Below, piece by piece: positions 53,469-61,192 of a stretch of 64,000 nucleotides of DNA. The position numbers were made by a program, and so were the translations under genes. Location of the stretch: the NCBI GenBank assembly GCA_003223025.1, contig QHXR01000013.1, forward strand, positions 30,366 through 94,365. The letters are read 5' to 3'. Position 1 is the stretch's first letter; the number at the start of each line of letters is the position of its first letter. The notes beneath the pieces are model-generated. The model ran no database searches. It saw nothing but the letters and a program-made list of their open reading frames with translations, and was not told the origin of the DNA. Source of the stretch: Acidobacteriota bacterium. GTDB lineage: Bacteria; Acidobacteriota; Blastocatellia; Pyrinomonadales; Pyrinomonadaceae.

Positions 53469-54692
53469 CTATACCCGCGCCCGTGCAAGTTTGCGAAGAT
53501 TCTCAACCGCTGATGGCAACACTTCGAGAATTCGGTCGACGTCATCGTCGCAATTAAATCTTCCAAAACTAAACCGGATCGCACCGCGGGCGAGTTCGTC
53601 GGTGCGACCGAGGGCGCGGATGACGGGGGATGGTTCGAGTGAGCCCGATGAGCATGCCGAGCCGGTCGAGACCGCGACGCCCTGCATGTCGAGGTTGATG
53701 AGAAGTCCTTCGCCTTCGATACGCGAAAACGAAAGATTCGAAATGTTCGGCAGACGATGTTCGACATCGCCGTTTCGAGTTACGTTGTCGATGTGTTCGA
53801 AAACGCCTTGCTCGAAACGATCGCGGAGCTCGCCGAGCTTCGACATGCTTTCAGTCAATTCTTCGGCAGCGAGCTCGCACGCTTTTCCGAATGCGACGAT
53901 GTTCGGGACTGATTCGGTTCCGCCCCGGACTCCGCGTTCCTGACGACCACCGATATTTTGCGCATGCAGACGCACTCCGCGTCGAACGTACAATGCGCCG
54001 ACCCCCTTCGGTGCGTAGATCTTGTGACCCGATATCGAAAGAAGATCGCAGCCGATCGCTTCGACGTCGACCGGAGTCTTTCCGGCGGCCTGGACCGCAT
54101 CGGTGTGGAACCAGATCTTGCGGCCTTCGCTTCTCAGATCTTTGACGAGTCTCCCGATCTCTTCGACTGGCTGTAGCGTTCCGATCTCATCGTTCGCCAT
54201 CATCACCGAGATCAGCACCGTATGGTCGCGAACCGCGTCTTTTAGATCTTCGATACGAATGACTCCGTTCTCATAGGCGGGAAGATACGTGAATTCATAA
54301 CCGCCGAGTTTTTCGAGATCTTCACACACACTCTTTACCGCGGGATGCTCTATTGCGGTTGTAATGATGTGGCGCTTGCTTTCTCCCCGAGCGTCGAGAT
54401 AACGCCCCCCGCCGCGGTCCGGCTTCTGAGCTTGAGATTCGAGAAGTCCTCGGATCGCGAGATTGTTCGACTCGGTTCCGCCCGATGTGAAGACGATCTC
54501 CGCCGGACGAGAATTGATCAGCACCGCAGTTTGATGTCGAGCCTTGTCGACCGCCGCGCGTGCTTCCTGCCCAAAGAAATGAATGCTCGATGCGTTGCCG
54601 AATTTATCTTTTAAATACGGCAACATCGCATCGACCACTTCTGGTGCGATCGGAGTCGTCGCGCTGTTGTCGAGATATATCCGGCGAAGCAT
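53469..54692 (-). CDS. iscS: Cysteine desulfurase (IscS/NifS family)
   Basis: 407-residue PLP enzyme that removes sulfur from cysteine for Fe-S clusters and tRNA thiolation. N terminus RRIYLDNSATTPIAPEV, TSGGTESNNLAI, the PLP Lys in SISGHKIYAPKGVGAL, and the active-site loop Cys in STGSACSSGSLEPS. About 16 extra residues near 95-110 (GGGRYLDARGESK) interrupt the usual spacing. No iscU or iscR is adjacent, so partner genes must lie elsewhere. Confidence 0.95.
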   Translation of the reverse strand: MLRRIYLDNSATTPIAPEVVDAMLPYLKDKFGNASSIHFFGQEARAAVDKARHQTAVLINSRPAEIVFTSGGTESNNLAIRGLLESQAQKPDRGGGRYLDARGESKRHIITTAIEHPAVKSVCEDLEKLGGYEFTYLPAYENGVIRIEDLKDAVRDHTVLISVMMANDEIGTLQPVEEIGRLVKDLRSEGRKIWFHTDAVQAAGKTPVDVEAIGCDLLSISGHKIYAPKGVGALYVRRGVRLHAQNIGGRQERGVRGGTESVPNIVAFGKACELAAEELTESMSKLGELRDRFEQGVFEHIDNVTRNGDVEHRLPNISNLSFSRIEGEGLLINLDMQGVAVSTGSACSSGSLEPSPVIRALGRTDELARGAIRFSFGRFNCDDDVDRILEVLPSAVENLRKLARARV

Positions 54693-54755
54693 GACTCGAT
54701 TCTAACCCATTTGAATAGAGGGAAGAGGGGCAGGGTCTAAATCTCGTGGTCCGGG

Positions 54756-54953
54756 TTAAAAGTGCGCAGGCGATAAATCCATAACTGCGTCTTTCGAAAT
54801 TCGTGACTTGAAGCAGTCGGCATGGCAATACCATGTCTGCCATTTCCTTCCCACTGTCTCTACCGTCACGGCGCATGGGTCAACCTCGGTTTCTGCGATT
54901 TCAAGGCCACAAAAACAACAAGGTCCCCAACTGATCTTTACTGGTTCGTTCAT
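54756..54953 (-). CDS. Small Cys-rich protein, putative zinc binder
   Basis: 65 residues with C12-C13-F-C15-G, a further Cys in VDPCAVTV, and WYCHADCF, a likely zinc ribbon. Similar short proteins are known only as hypotheticals. ATG at 54953. Follows the 65-residue gene at 54982-55179 on the same strand. Confidence 0.7.
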   Translation of the reverse strand: MNEPVKISWGPCCFCGLEIAETEVDPCAVTVETVGRKWQTWYCHADCFKSRISKDAVMDLSPAHF

Positions 54954-54981
54954 TAACTCCCAGGGTTCGGACGACGTCGCC

Positions 54982-55179
54982 CTAGTCCTGGTTGAGGCCC
55001 CCTTTTTTAATGACCTTCGCGGATCTGAGAATTCGTTGGATCTCGCGTTGCTTCTGGACCAATTCGAACTTCTCTTTAGGAGAGCGACTCGCCCGTTCGC
55101 TCCTCGCCTTCTCCTTTTGGGCGAAAAAATCGGTGAGGTCCGGATATTTCTTCTTTAAAACTGAATCAGTTTTTGCCAT
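54982..55179 (-). CDS. Small charged helical protein paired with a nucleotidyltransferase
   Basis: 65 residues, Lys/Arg/Glu-rich and helical (YPDLTDFFAQKEKARSERAS; FELVQKQREIQRILRSAK). Its start overlaps the 3' end of the nucleotidyltransferase-like gene by 25 bp, so the two are coupled. Function unknown; a toxin-antitoxin partner role is possible. Confidence 0.65.
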   Translation of the reverse strand: MAKTDSVLKKKYPDLTDFFAQKEKARSERASRSPKEKFELVQKQREIQRILRSAKVIKKGGLNQD

Positions 55180-55655
55180 TGCTCTTTCAGTTCAAAGCGT
55201 TCGATAAGTTCCTGCAAGGTGTCCATATCAACCGTGCCCTGGTCCACGAACATTTTAGCACGCGCAAAGTCTTTCAATCGCCCCGTCTTGAGCATCACTG
55301 CGACGACATATTCAGGGGCAAACGCGCGAAATGTGACATCGTCTATTTCCAGAATGCGGGCATTGTTCGCAGCGTCCTCGCTGAGCTTGTCAGGAAATGG
55401 AATGAACTGCACTAACTCGCCTTCGATCTCAAATTCAACTCCCTTGGGCTTATAGCCGAGCGGTTCAAGATAATTGATTCGCGGCCGTAGAGGATCCAAA
55501 GCTGGCGAGGCGCCGCTTACACTTACAAAAAAATCGAAGTCTATCGTCGGGAACGAATCGATATAAAGATTCGCCGCCATTGCGCCACCTAAAGCATAGA
55601 TGTCAATGACGCCGTCTGCCTGCATTTGGTTGATCACCTCGAATACCTTTTTCAC
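55155..55655 (-). CDS. Nucleotidyltransferase-fold protein (AbiEii/MNT-like)
   Basis: About 166 residues from a GTG at 55655 (VKKVFEVINQMQADG); a longer reading to 55748 adds a non-conserved hydrophobic stretch. The nucleotidyltransferase signature is ALGGAMAANLY followed by TIDFDFFVSV, with the paired acidic residues (D-F-D), then FRAFAPEYVVAVMLKTGRLK. Family members include type IV antitoxin/toxin AbiEii and MNT-type enzymes. Partner: the 65-residue protein encoded directly downstream. Confidence 0.7.
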   Translation of the reverse strand: MKKVFEVINQMQADGVIDIYALGGAMAANLYIDSFPTIDFDFFVSVSGASPALDPLRPRINYLEPLGYKPKGVEFEIEGELVQFIPFPDKLSEDAANNARILEIDDVTFRAFAPEYVVAVMLKTGRLKDFARAKMFVDQGTVDMDTLQELIERFELKEQWQKLIQF

Positions 55656-55763
55656 AGTAGTCGAAATCCTACACTGTCCGAGCAAAACAAATAAAGCGAT
55701 CACCCAAGAAAAAGAGCGAAGGCACGAGGCACTCCGCTCAAAGTACAAAACCTCGGCTCGGAT

Positions 55764-56663
55764 CTACTTATTGAGCCGATAGGTCGTGAACTGCGCATCC
55801 ATGCGCGAGTCTTGTCCCGCTGAGAATTTGAACATGCATGAATCGTCCGTGTAGTCCATGAAATTCTCGATCGGATCAAGTCCCGTGATGTTCCGGCACG
55901 TGTCTCGACCGCCCGGACATCCGAATGCCGCGCTCTTCTCAGCCGGAGTATCGGCGACCGCGTCTCCACCGTTTGCCTGGCGGGCACATCCGCCTTGAAA
56001 AGTGTGATAGAGACCCATCCAATGACCGACCTCATGCGTCGCTGTATCGCCTAGATTGTACGGAGCAGCCGAACCGCCGGGAAGCGATGAGAAGAGGACG
56101 ACAACGCCGTCAAGTTTCGGCTGGCTGTTATAGCTGGATGGAAACGTCGCGAATCCCAGAATGCCGCCGCCTGGATTACAGGTGTAGACGTTCAGGTCAT
56201 CAGCCGTGCCAATGCGAAGAGCGTTCTTCATCGCACTCTCGGAATTTCCGTAACAGTTGTTATACCAGGTCGCGTTTGTTGTGCGGTCCGTCGAAACAAG
56301 ATTGAATGACCAACCCGTGGAAGCGTACGCCGATCTCAGAACGTTCATCTGATCGTTGATCATCGCCGCCGACACGTCGCCATTCGCGATACCCGATCCT
56401 TTATTTACGACGTGGAAATACACATTGATCACGCCGCCGGTCGCTTCTGCAGCACCTTGGCGTTGCAGATTTTCTTCACGGGATTCGAAATCGCTTTCCA
56501 TGCGTGCGACCTCTTCATCGGACGGATGCACCGGGCAGTAGCGTTCGCCCGGACCCGGTTTCGCATTATTGTTGTCTTGCTTGTCGGCTCGGGCATCACC
56601 CTTGAAACCCACTACCGCCATTGCGATCAGCATTACGAGACTGAAAATAGAAAATTTACTCAC
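55764..56663 (-). CDS. Exported pappalysin-like metalloprotease (M43B)
   Basis: About 299 residues from the GTG at 56663, placed by an AGGAGG 7 nt upstream; the ATG at 56702 would include that Shine-Dalgarno in the coding region. Signal peptide KFSIFSLVMLIAMAVVGF. Zinc protease of the cytophagalysin/pappalysin type: HEVGHWMGLYHTF (HExxHxxGxxH) and the Met-turn NFMDYTDDSCMFKFSAGQ. A Cys-rich loop is typical. Predicted secreted or periplasmic. Confidence 0.92.
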   Translation of the reverse strand: MSKFSIFSLVMLIAMAVVGFKGDARADKQDNNNAKPGPGERYCPVHPSDEEVARMESDFESREENLQRQGAAEATGGVINVYFHVVNKGSGIANGDVSAAMINDQMNVLRSAYASTGWSFNLVSTDRTTNATWYNNCYGNSESAMKNALRIGTADDLNVYTCNPGGGILGFATFPSSYNSQPKLDGVVVLFSSLPGGSAAPYNLGDTATHEVGHWMGLYHTFQGGCARQANGGDAVADTPAEKSAAFGCPGGRDTCRNITGLDPIENFMDYTDDSCMFKFSAGQDSRMDAQFTTYRLNK

Positions 56664-57020
56664 GAGTTTTCCTCCTGGAGATAGCTTAGTTAAAAAGGAC
56701 AAATGACAGACGGTCCGGATCGGGACTATTGCGTTTGTAGCTTGTGCATATTACGCGAAATCGTCGGAAGCGACAAGCGTTTTGTCGGAAATGATTTGGA
56801 TATCGAAGAACGTCTTGCCCCTTATGCCTTGCGACTCGGAGTCTTTGCGTGAACACTTAGCTGATCTGCGTGTAACGACGGTTTTTCACACAAAGACGCT
56901 AAGGCGCAAAGTCCCGATGCCTCTTTAGCCGCCGAGCCAAGAATTGGTCTAATTTCTCCAAATAAGATAAATTAAAACCCGTAATTATAAGTTCGCATCA
57001 TAGTGCGAGCGAGGAAAACG
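56664..57020. other. Gap between the protease and radical SAM genes
   Basis: About 350 bp between divergent start codons. It holds an inverted repeat (56829-56911) and otherwise only presumed promoters of the two divergent genes. No small gene seen. Confidence 0.4.
56829..56911. repeat. Inverted repeat TTGCGACTC...GTCTTTGCGTGAA
   Basis: TTGCGACTCGGAGTCTTTGC-GTGAA (56829-56853) imperfectly pairs with TTCACACAAAGACGCTAAGG-CGCAAAG (56885-56911). Typical of the dispersed cgcaaagacgc-type repeats of many bacterial genomes. Confidence 0.75.
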
Positions 57021-58181
57021 ATGGATTTTGCTACAAAAGAAATATTTAAACGATACGCGAGCATAATGGTCGGACGGCCGATCTCGCCGGTGTTTTTGAA
57101 CATCCTGGTGACGAGCGTTTGCGACATGCGGTGCACGCACTGCTTCTTTACCGAAGAGCTCGATGACCGGCCGCGAAAGAAACTGCAGATGAAGGCCGAC
57201 GAGATCGGCCGTATCTCGGAGACTTTAGGCGGAAATCTGGGCGTGCTTGTGCTCGCCGGCGGAGAGCCGTTCACGCGTAAAGATCTGCCTGAGATCGTCA
57301 AGTCGTTCTACGAAAACAACAAGCTGGACTCGGTCTATCTCATGTCGAATGGCCAGATCCATCAGCGCATCTTTCCGGATGTGACGAAGATCCTCGACGA
57401 ATGTCCGAACCTCAACGTCACGATCGCGCTCGGCATCGACGGAGTGAAGGATGCTCACGAGAAGATCCGTCGTAAAGAGGGAAGTTGGGACAAGGCGATC
57501 CACACGGCGCGAACTCTGCAGCAGATGAAGCGCGAGCAGTATCCGCAGCTCGATATCCAAACGTGCACATGCGTAATGCATTCCAACGAGGACACGATCT
57601 TCGACTGGTACGATTTCTTGAAGCACGATCTCAAGCCGGACAAGGTGAACATCAATTACATCCGTCCGCCGTCGGCTGATCCGATCGAACTGCAGTTCGA
57701 TCACAAGCGATATCAGGAACTGTCGCAGATGATCCTCGACGACACGAAAAACGCCGTGCTGAAAAACAGCTACGGCGGCACGTCGGGATTCTTCAAGGCC
57801 GCGGTCGATCTTTACATGCACGACCTTATCGCGAAAACGAAGGAAGAGAACAAGGCTCAGCTCAAGTGCTACGCCGGCAGCGCCGGTGCGGTGATCTATG
57901 ACAACGGAGTTTTGTCGTCGTGCGAGAACAAGGCTGATGTTTTGAATCTTCGCGATTATGATTGGAATTTCCAGGCTGCGTGGAACACCGACTTGATGAA
58001 GGCCCGCCGCAAGGAAGCCGGTGCGGGATGTTACTGCACACATGAGTCGAACTGTTACTACCCGTCGCTTCCGTTCAATCCGGGTCATTTGATAAAGATC
58101 AAGAAGCTCGAAGGCCAGATGAAGAAAGCGGCGAAGGAAATGAGTTTCGCTGCGGCAAAGGAAGTCGCTTTGAAGGCATAG
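57021..58181 (+). CDS. Radical SAM protein with SPASM-like C terminus
   Basis: 386 residues from the ATG at 57021, preceded by GAGGAAAA as a ribosome-binding site; a GTG six codons earlier is less likely. TIM-barrel radical SAM enzyme with the [4Fe-4S] motif C-DMR-C-TH-C in SVCDMRCTHCFF, GGEPFTRKDL, and late Cys residues (LKCYAGSAGAVIYDNGVLSSCENK; GCYCTHESNCYYP) resembling a SPASM/twitch auxiliary cluster. The overall sequence resembles HpnH-like and other glycolipid/hopanoid-cluster radical SAM enzymes only loosely. Followed by hicBA and an MGDG-synthase-like glycosyltransferase. Reaction not known. Confidence 0.88.
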   Translation: MDFATKEIFKRYASIMVGRPISPVFLNILVTSVCDMRCTHCFFTEELDDRPRKKLQMKADEIGRISETLGGNLGVLVLAGGEPFTRKDLPEIVKSFYENNKLDSVYLMSNGQIHQRIFPDVTKILDECPNLNVTIALGIDGVKDAHEKIRRKEGSWDKAIHTARTLQQMKREQYPQLDIQTCTCVMHSNEDTIFDWYDFLKHDLKPDKVNINYIRPPSADPIELQFDHKRYQELSQMILDDTKNAVLKNSYGGTSGFFKAAVDLYMHDLIAKTKEENKAQLKCYAGSAGAVIYDNGVLSSCENKADVLNLRDYDWNFQAAWNTDLMKARRKEAGAGCYCTHESNCYYPSLPFNPGHLIKIKKLEGQMKKAAKEMSFAAAKEVALKA

Positions 58182-58186
58182 TCGAT

Positions 58187-58411
58187 ATGAAGCGGATTAA
58201 GATAATCGTCGAAAAGCACGAGGATGGATACGTTGCTTATCCCCTTGGCGTCAAAGGCGGAGTGGCCGGCGAGGGCGATACTTATGATGAAGCTCTCGCC
58301 GATGCCCAGTCCGCAATTCGATTTCATATCGAAACCTTTGGTCCGTCGGTGTTTGAAGGTGAGGCTGATGTCCTGGAAGCATATGTTGACGATTTTGCCG
58401 TTGTAACGTGA
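58187..58411 (+). CDS. hicB: HicB-type antitoxin
   Basis: 74 residues. Partial RNase-H-like fold of HicB: KIIVEKHEDGYVAYPLGVKG, GEGDTYDEALADAQSAIRFH. It lacks the C-terminal DNA-binding domain, as in short HicB proteins. The stop overlaps the hicA start by one base (58411), so antitoxin comes first. It starts 5 bp after the radical SAM gene stop. Confidence 0.88.
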   Translation: MKRIKIIVEKHEDGYVAYPLGVKGGVAGEGDTYDEALADAQSAIRFHIETFGPSVFEGEADVLEAYVDDFAVVT

Positions 58412-58647
58412 TGTCAAAGTTCCCAATCGACGCTCCCCAGCGGTTGGTGATCGAAGCGTTTGAGAATTTAGGATTTGTCATTGTTCGCAAGCGTGAGCAC
58501 ATATCGATGCTGCGTTCGAATAAAGACGGAACATCCACTCCGATTACGCTGCCGAACCATTTGAAGATTAAAGGATCGACGCTTCGCCGTGTTTGCACAC
58601 TGGGTGGGATCACAAGAGAAGAGTTTCTCGCGGCGTACGATAAGTAG
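58411..58647 (+). CDS. hicA: HicA-type mRNA interferase toxin
   Basis: 78 residues from the ATG at 58411. dsRBD-like fold with LVIEAFENLGFVIVRKREHI-SMLR containing the catalytic His, and LKIKGSTLRRVCTLGGITRE-EFLAA. It cleaves mRNA in the family. Three bp before the next gene, suggesting one transcript with the glycosyltransferase. Confidence 0.9.
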   Translation: MSKFPIDAPQRLVIEAFENLGFVIVRKREHISMLRSNKDGTSTPITLPNHLKIKGSTLRRVCTLGGITREEFLAAYDK

Positions 58648-58650
58648 GTA

Positions 58651-59826
58651 ATGCAGCAAAACACTCCAAAGATCCTCATCATCTCGTCCGATACCGGTGG
58701 CGGCCACCGGTCGGCGGCGGTGGCCTTGACTGAGGGACTTCAGCGGATATGGCAAGGCCAATCGGTTGCGGTTCGCGTCATCAAGGCGGTCGAAGAATCG
58801 CATCACATAACCGACAAATTAGTCACGGTCTACAACTGGGTACTTCGAAACAAGCAAGGCTGGATGAAATATCTCTACTGGGCGATGAATAAGTTTCGGC
58901 CCGAGACCCGAGAATTTTTTCAGCGGCGCTGCATCGGCTTCTGCAAAGATGCATTTGAGAAATGGTGTCCGCACGTCGTCGTCAGTGTTCATCCGATGAC
59001 GCAGCATATCTTCGGACGAATACTCCGCGAGTTGAATCTTCAAGATCAGATCCCGCTTGTTACTGTCGTTACCGATCCGTGTTACGGATTTTGGAAAGGC
59101 TGGGCATGCGATGATGTTTCGCTTTATCTGGTCGCGAATGACGATGCACGTCGACAGTTGATCGACTATGGGGTCTCCGAAGAAAAGATAAAGATTTCCG
59201 GTCTGCCGCTTCACCCGAAATTTAAAGAAGTCACCGAGGCCGATGCGCAAAATGCGCGACGAGCTTACGGCTTGGATCCGGACAAATTCACCGTCTTTGT
59301 AAACGCCGGATGGATCGGCGGTGGTAACATTCCGGCGATCTTCCGCGAACTCGTCCGGGGTGAGCTCGATGTCCAGGCGATCTTTCTCGCGGGTAAGAAC
59401 GAAGATCTTCGAAAGGAAGCTGAAGAGCTCGCCAAGACGGCGCGTTTTCCGGTGAAGGTTATCGGATATTCGGACGAAGTCGAGAAGCTTATGCACTCGG
59501 CGAACGTCATGGTTTCGAAGCTCGGCGGGTTGACGACGTTCGAAGCTCTTGCGTGTCACCTTCCGATAATCGCCGATACCATCACGCCCCCGATGCCGCA
59601 GGAAGCAGGAACCGTGAAACTCATCTCGAAGCGTGGAGCAGGGATTTTGCTCGAGAAAGCTTCTGACATCGTCCCGGTTATCCGGTCTTTAACGGGAAAT
59701 TCCAGACGCTATCGCGATATGAAGGCGGCAACCGCGGCGATGACGATTCCAAACTCGACCGAGCAGATAATCAATGAGATCACATCGCTTCTGCCTGCAT
59801 ACGAAATGCATCGTTCAGCAGCGTAA
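58651..59826 (+). CDS. MGDG synthase-family glycosyltransferase (UgtP-like)
   Basis: 391-residue GT28 enzyme: the MGDG synthase N-terminal domain (KILIISSDTGGGHRSAAVAL; VVVSVHPMTQHIF) and the C-terminal glycosyltransferase 28 domain (FVNAGWIGGGNIPAIFRELV; SKLGGLTTFEALACHLPII). Family members transfer galactose or glucose from UDP-sugar to diacylglycerol, making membrane glycolipids. It follows radical SAM and hicBA genes in the same direction. Confidence 0.93.
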   Translation: MQQNTPKILIISSDTGGGHRSAAVALTEGLQRIWQGQSVAVRVIKAVEESHHITDKLVTVYNWVLRNKQGWMKYLYWAMNKFRPETREFFQRRCIGFCKDAFEKWCPHVVVSVHPMTQHIFGRILRELNLQDQIPLVTVVTDPCYGFWKGWACDDVSLYLVANDDARRQLIDYGVSEEKIKISGLPLHPKFKEVTEADAQNARRAYGLDPDKFTVFVNAGWIGGGNIPAIFRELVRGELDVQAIFLAGKNEDLRKEAEELAKTARFPVKVIGYSDEVEKLMHSANVMVSKLGGLTTFEALACHLPIIADTITPPMPQEAGTVKLISKRGAGILLEKASDIVPVIRSLTGNSRRYRDMKAATAAMTIPNSTEQIINEITSLLPAYEMHRSAA

Positions 59827-59848
59827 TAGAAATTCAAAAGAGTAAATT

Positions 59849-59930
59849 CTTCCTTTCGTGTTAGTTCGTGGTTCCAGTTCATGAGATCAGAAGACCTGGA
59901 ACCACGAATCAACACGAAAAAACACGAAAC
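59849..59930. repeat. Inverted repeat CTTTCGTGTTAGTTCGTGG
   Basis: TTTCGTGTTAGTTCGTGGTT-CCAG (59853-59876) pairs with CTGGAACCACGAATCAACAC-GAAA (59896-59919). Family-like with 37930-38018. It lies between the glycosyltransferase and SDR genes. Confidence 0.75.
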
Positions 59931-60101
59931 GAAGAATAAGAAAAAGCGAACCGATTCGTGGAGCCTCTTATCGTTTGGTGTTGTTTGGTGTGATGGCGTG
60001 ATTCCAGTTCCTCAGGCAAAGCCGAAGCACGACTTGTCAGACCACACCGATTTCATTACGCTTTCTATTTAACATTTGAACCCTATTTCGGAGTTGAATC
60101 A

Positions 60102-60851
60102 TTGAGTCTATTACTTGAAGGAAAACGTGCGTTTGTTTCCGGTGGAACGCGAGGCATAGGAGCTGCGATCTGCGAAGTGTTCGCACGCGAGGGCGCTGAC
60201 GTGGCGTTCAACTATCATTCACGCGACGATCTTGCCGAAGAAGTTAAGAAAAAGATCGAAGCACACGGCCGCAAAGCGCTCGGATACAAAGTGTCTGTCA
60301 CTGATCGCTTCGGCATGAAGCATATCGCCCGCGAGATCAAAGACGCTTGGGGTTCGATCAACGTCCTCGTCAACAATGCCGCGGTCAACAAGCCCGATAA
60401 TTTCGCGACGACGACCGACAAGAGTTGGGACTGGGTCGTCGACACGAACGTCGGCAGCTTGTTCGCGGTAACGAAGCCGTTTTACAAACAGATGATCCGC
60501 GAGCGGATCGGATCGATCCTCAACATCACATCCGTCGGTGCGATCCGAAGCTTGCCGACATCAGTTCATTACGCGACATCGAAAGCGGCGATGATCGGAT
60601 TTACAAAATGCCTGTCGCGCGAGGCGGCGAATTTTGGGATTACAGTGAACGCGATCGCGGCGGGAATTTTCGATACGGATCTTGGCAACACGCTTCCCGA
60701 GCGACTTCTCAAGATGCACGACTTCTGGGTCTCGAAAGGAAGGTCGGGCCAGCCGGCAGAGCTCGCCGAATACGCGGCGTTCATGTGCAGCGACCGAAAC
60801 AGTTTTATGAACGGAGAGATCGTGATCGTAGACGGCGGTGCGGTGACGTAA
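60102..60851 (+). CDS. SDR-family 3-oxoacyl-ACP reductase-like protein
   Basis: 249-residue short-chain dehydrogenase. TTG start at 60102 with GGAG 11 nt upstream; the N terminus LEGKRAFVSGGTRGIGAAIC gives the NAD(P)-binding motif. NNAAVNKP, catalytic Ser in ITSVGAIRS, Tyr and Lys in HYATSKAAMIGFTK, and GGAVT at the end. FabG-like; whether it serves fatty acid or another pathway is open. Confidence 0.92.
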   Translation: MSLLLEGKRAFVSGGTRGIGAAICEVFAREGADVAFNYHSRDDLAEEVKKKIEAHGRKALGYKVSVTDRFGMKHIAREIKDAWGSINVLVNNAAVNKPDNFATTTDKSWDWVVDTNVGSLFAVTKPFYKQMIRERIGSILNITSVGAIRSLPTSVHYATSKAAMIGFTKCLSREAANFGITVNAIAAGIFDTDLGNTLPERLLKMHDFWVSKGRSGQPAELAEYAAFMCSDRNSFMNGEIVIVDGGAVT

Positions 60852-60870
60852 GAAAGACTGCGGGCTTTCC

Positions 60871-61082
60871 TTCCTGAGCGTGCGGAGCACGCGGCCCCAA
60901 CTTTAGCTACACACGAAGCGAAGCGGAGTGTGTAGTAATGGAACGATAAAATAGAGCGTGTGAAACACGCGATCGTGAGGTCGCGTGTTTCACACGCTCG
61001 AATTGTTTTGAACACTGAACTACAGGTTCCGCTTTGCTCCACCTGTAGCTAAAGTTGTTTCCGCATGCTCCGCACGCTCGTT
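60871..61082. repeat. Large nested palindrome
   Basis: A perfect inner hairpin GAGCGTGTGAAACACGCGA/TCGCGTGTTTCACACGCTC (60954-61000) sits within wider complementary arms: GAGCGTGCGGAGCACGCG, then ...AACTTTAGCTACACACGA on the left (60877-60917) with CACCTGTAGCTAAAGTTG, then ...GCATGCTCCGCACGCTCG on the right (61040-61080). It fills most of the 341-bp gap after the SDR gene. Confidence 0.85.
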
Positions 61083-61136
61083 GACGGCGTGACCTCAGTC
61101 AGCACAATGCGTACAACTGGGTCGGTTCGATAAGAA

Positions 61137-61168
61137 AGGCGGTCATCCTGAAAATGGACGACCGCCTT
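61137..61168 (-). terminator. Terminator of the DUF2911 gene
   Basis: Minus strand AAGGCGGTCGTCC-ATTTTC-AGGATGACCGCCTTTCTT: a 12-bp stem with one mismatch and a short T run, 25 bp after the stop codon at 61193. Confidence 0.85.
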
Positions 61169-61192
61169 CTCCCACTCAGACTCAATCCAATT

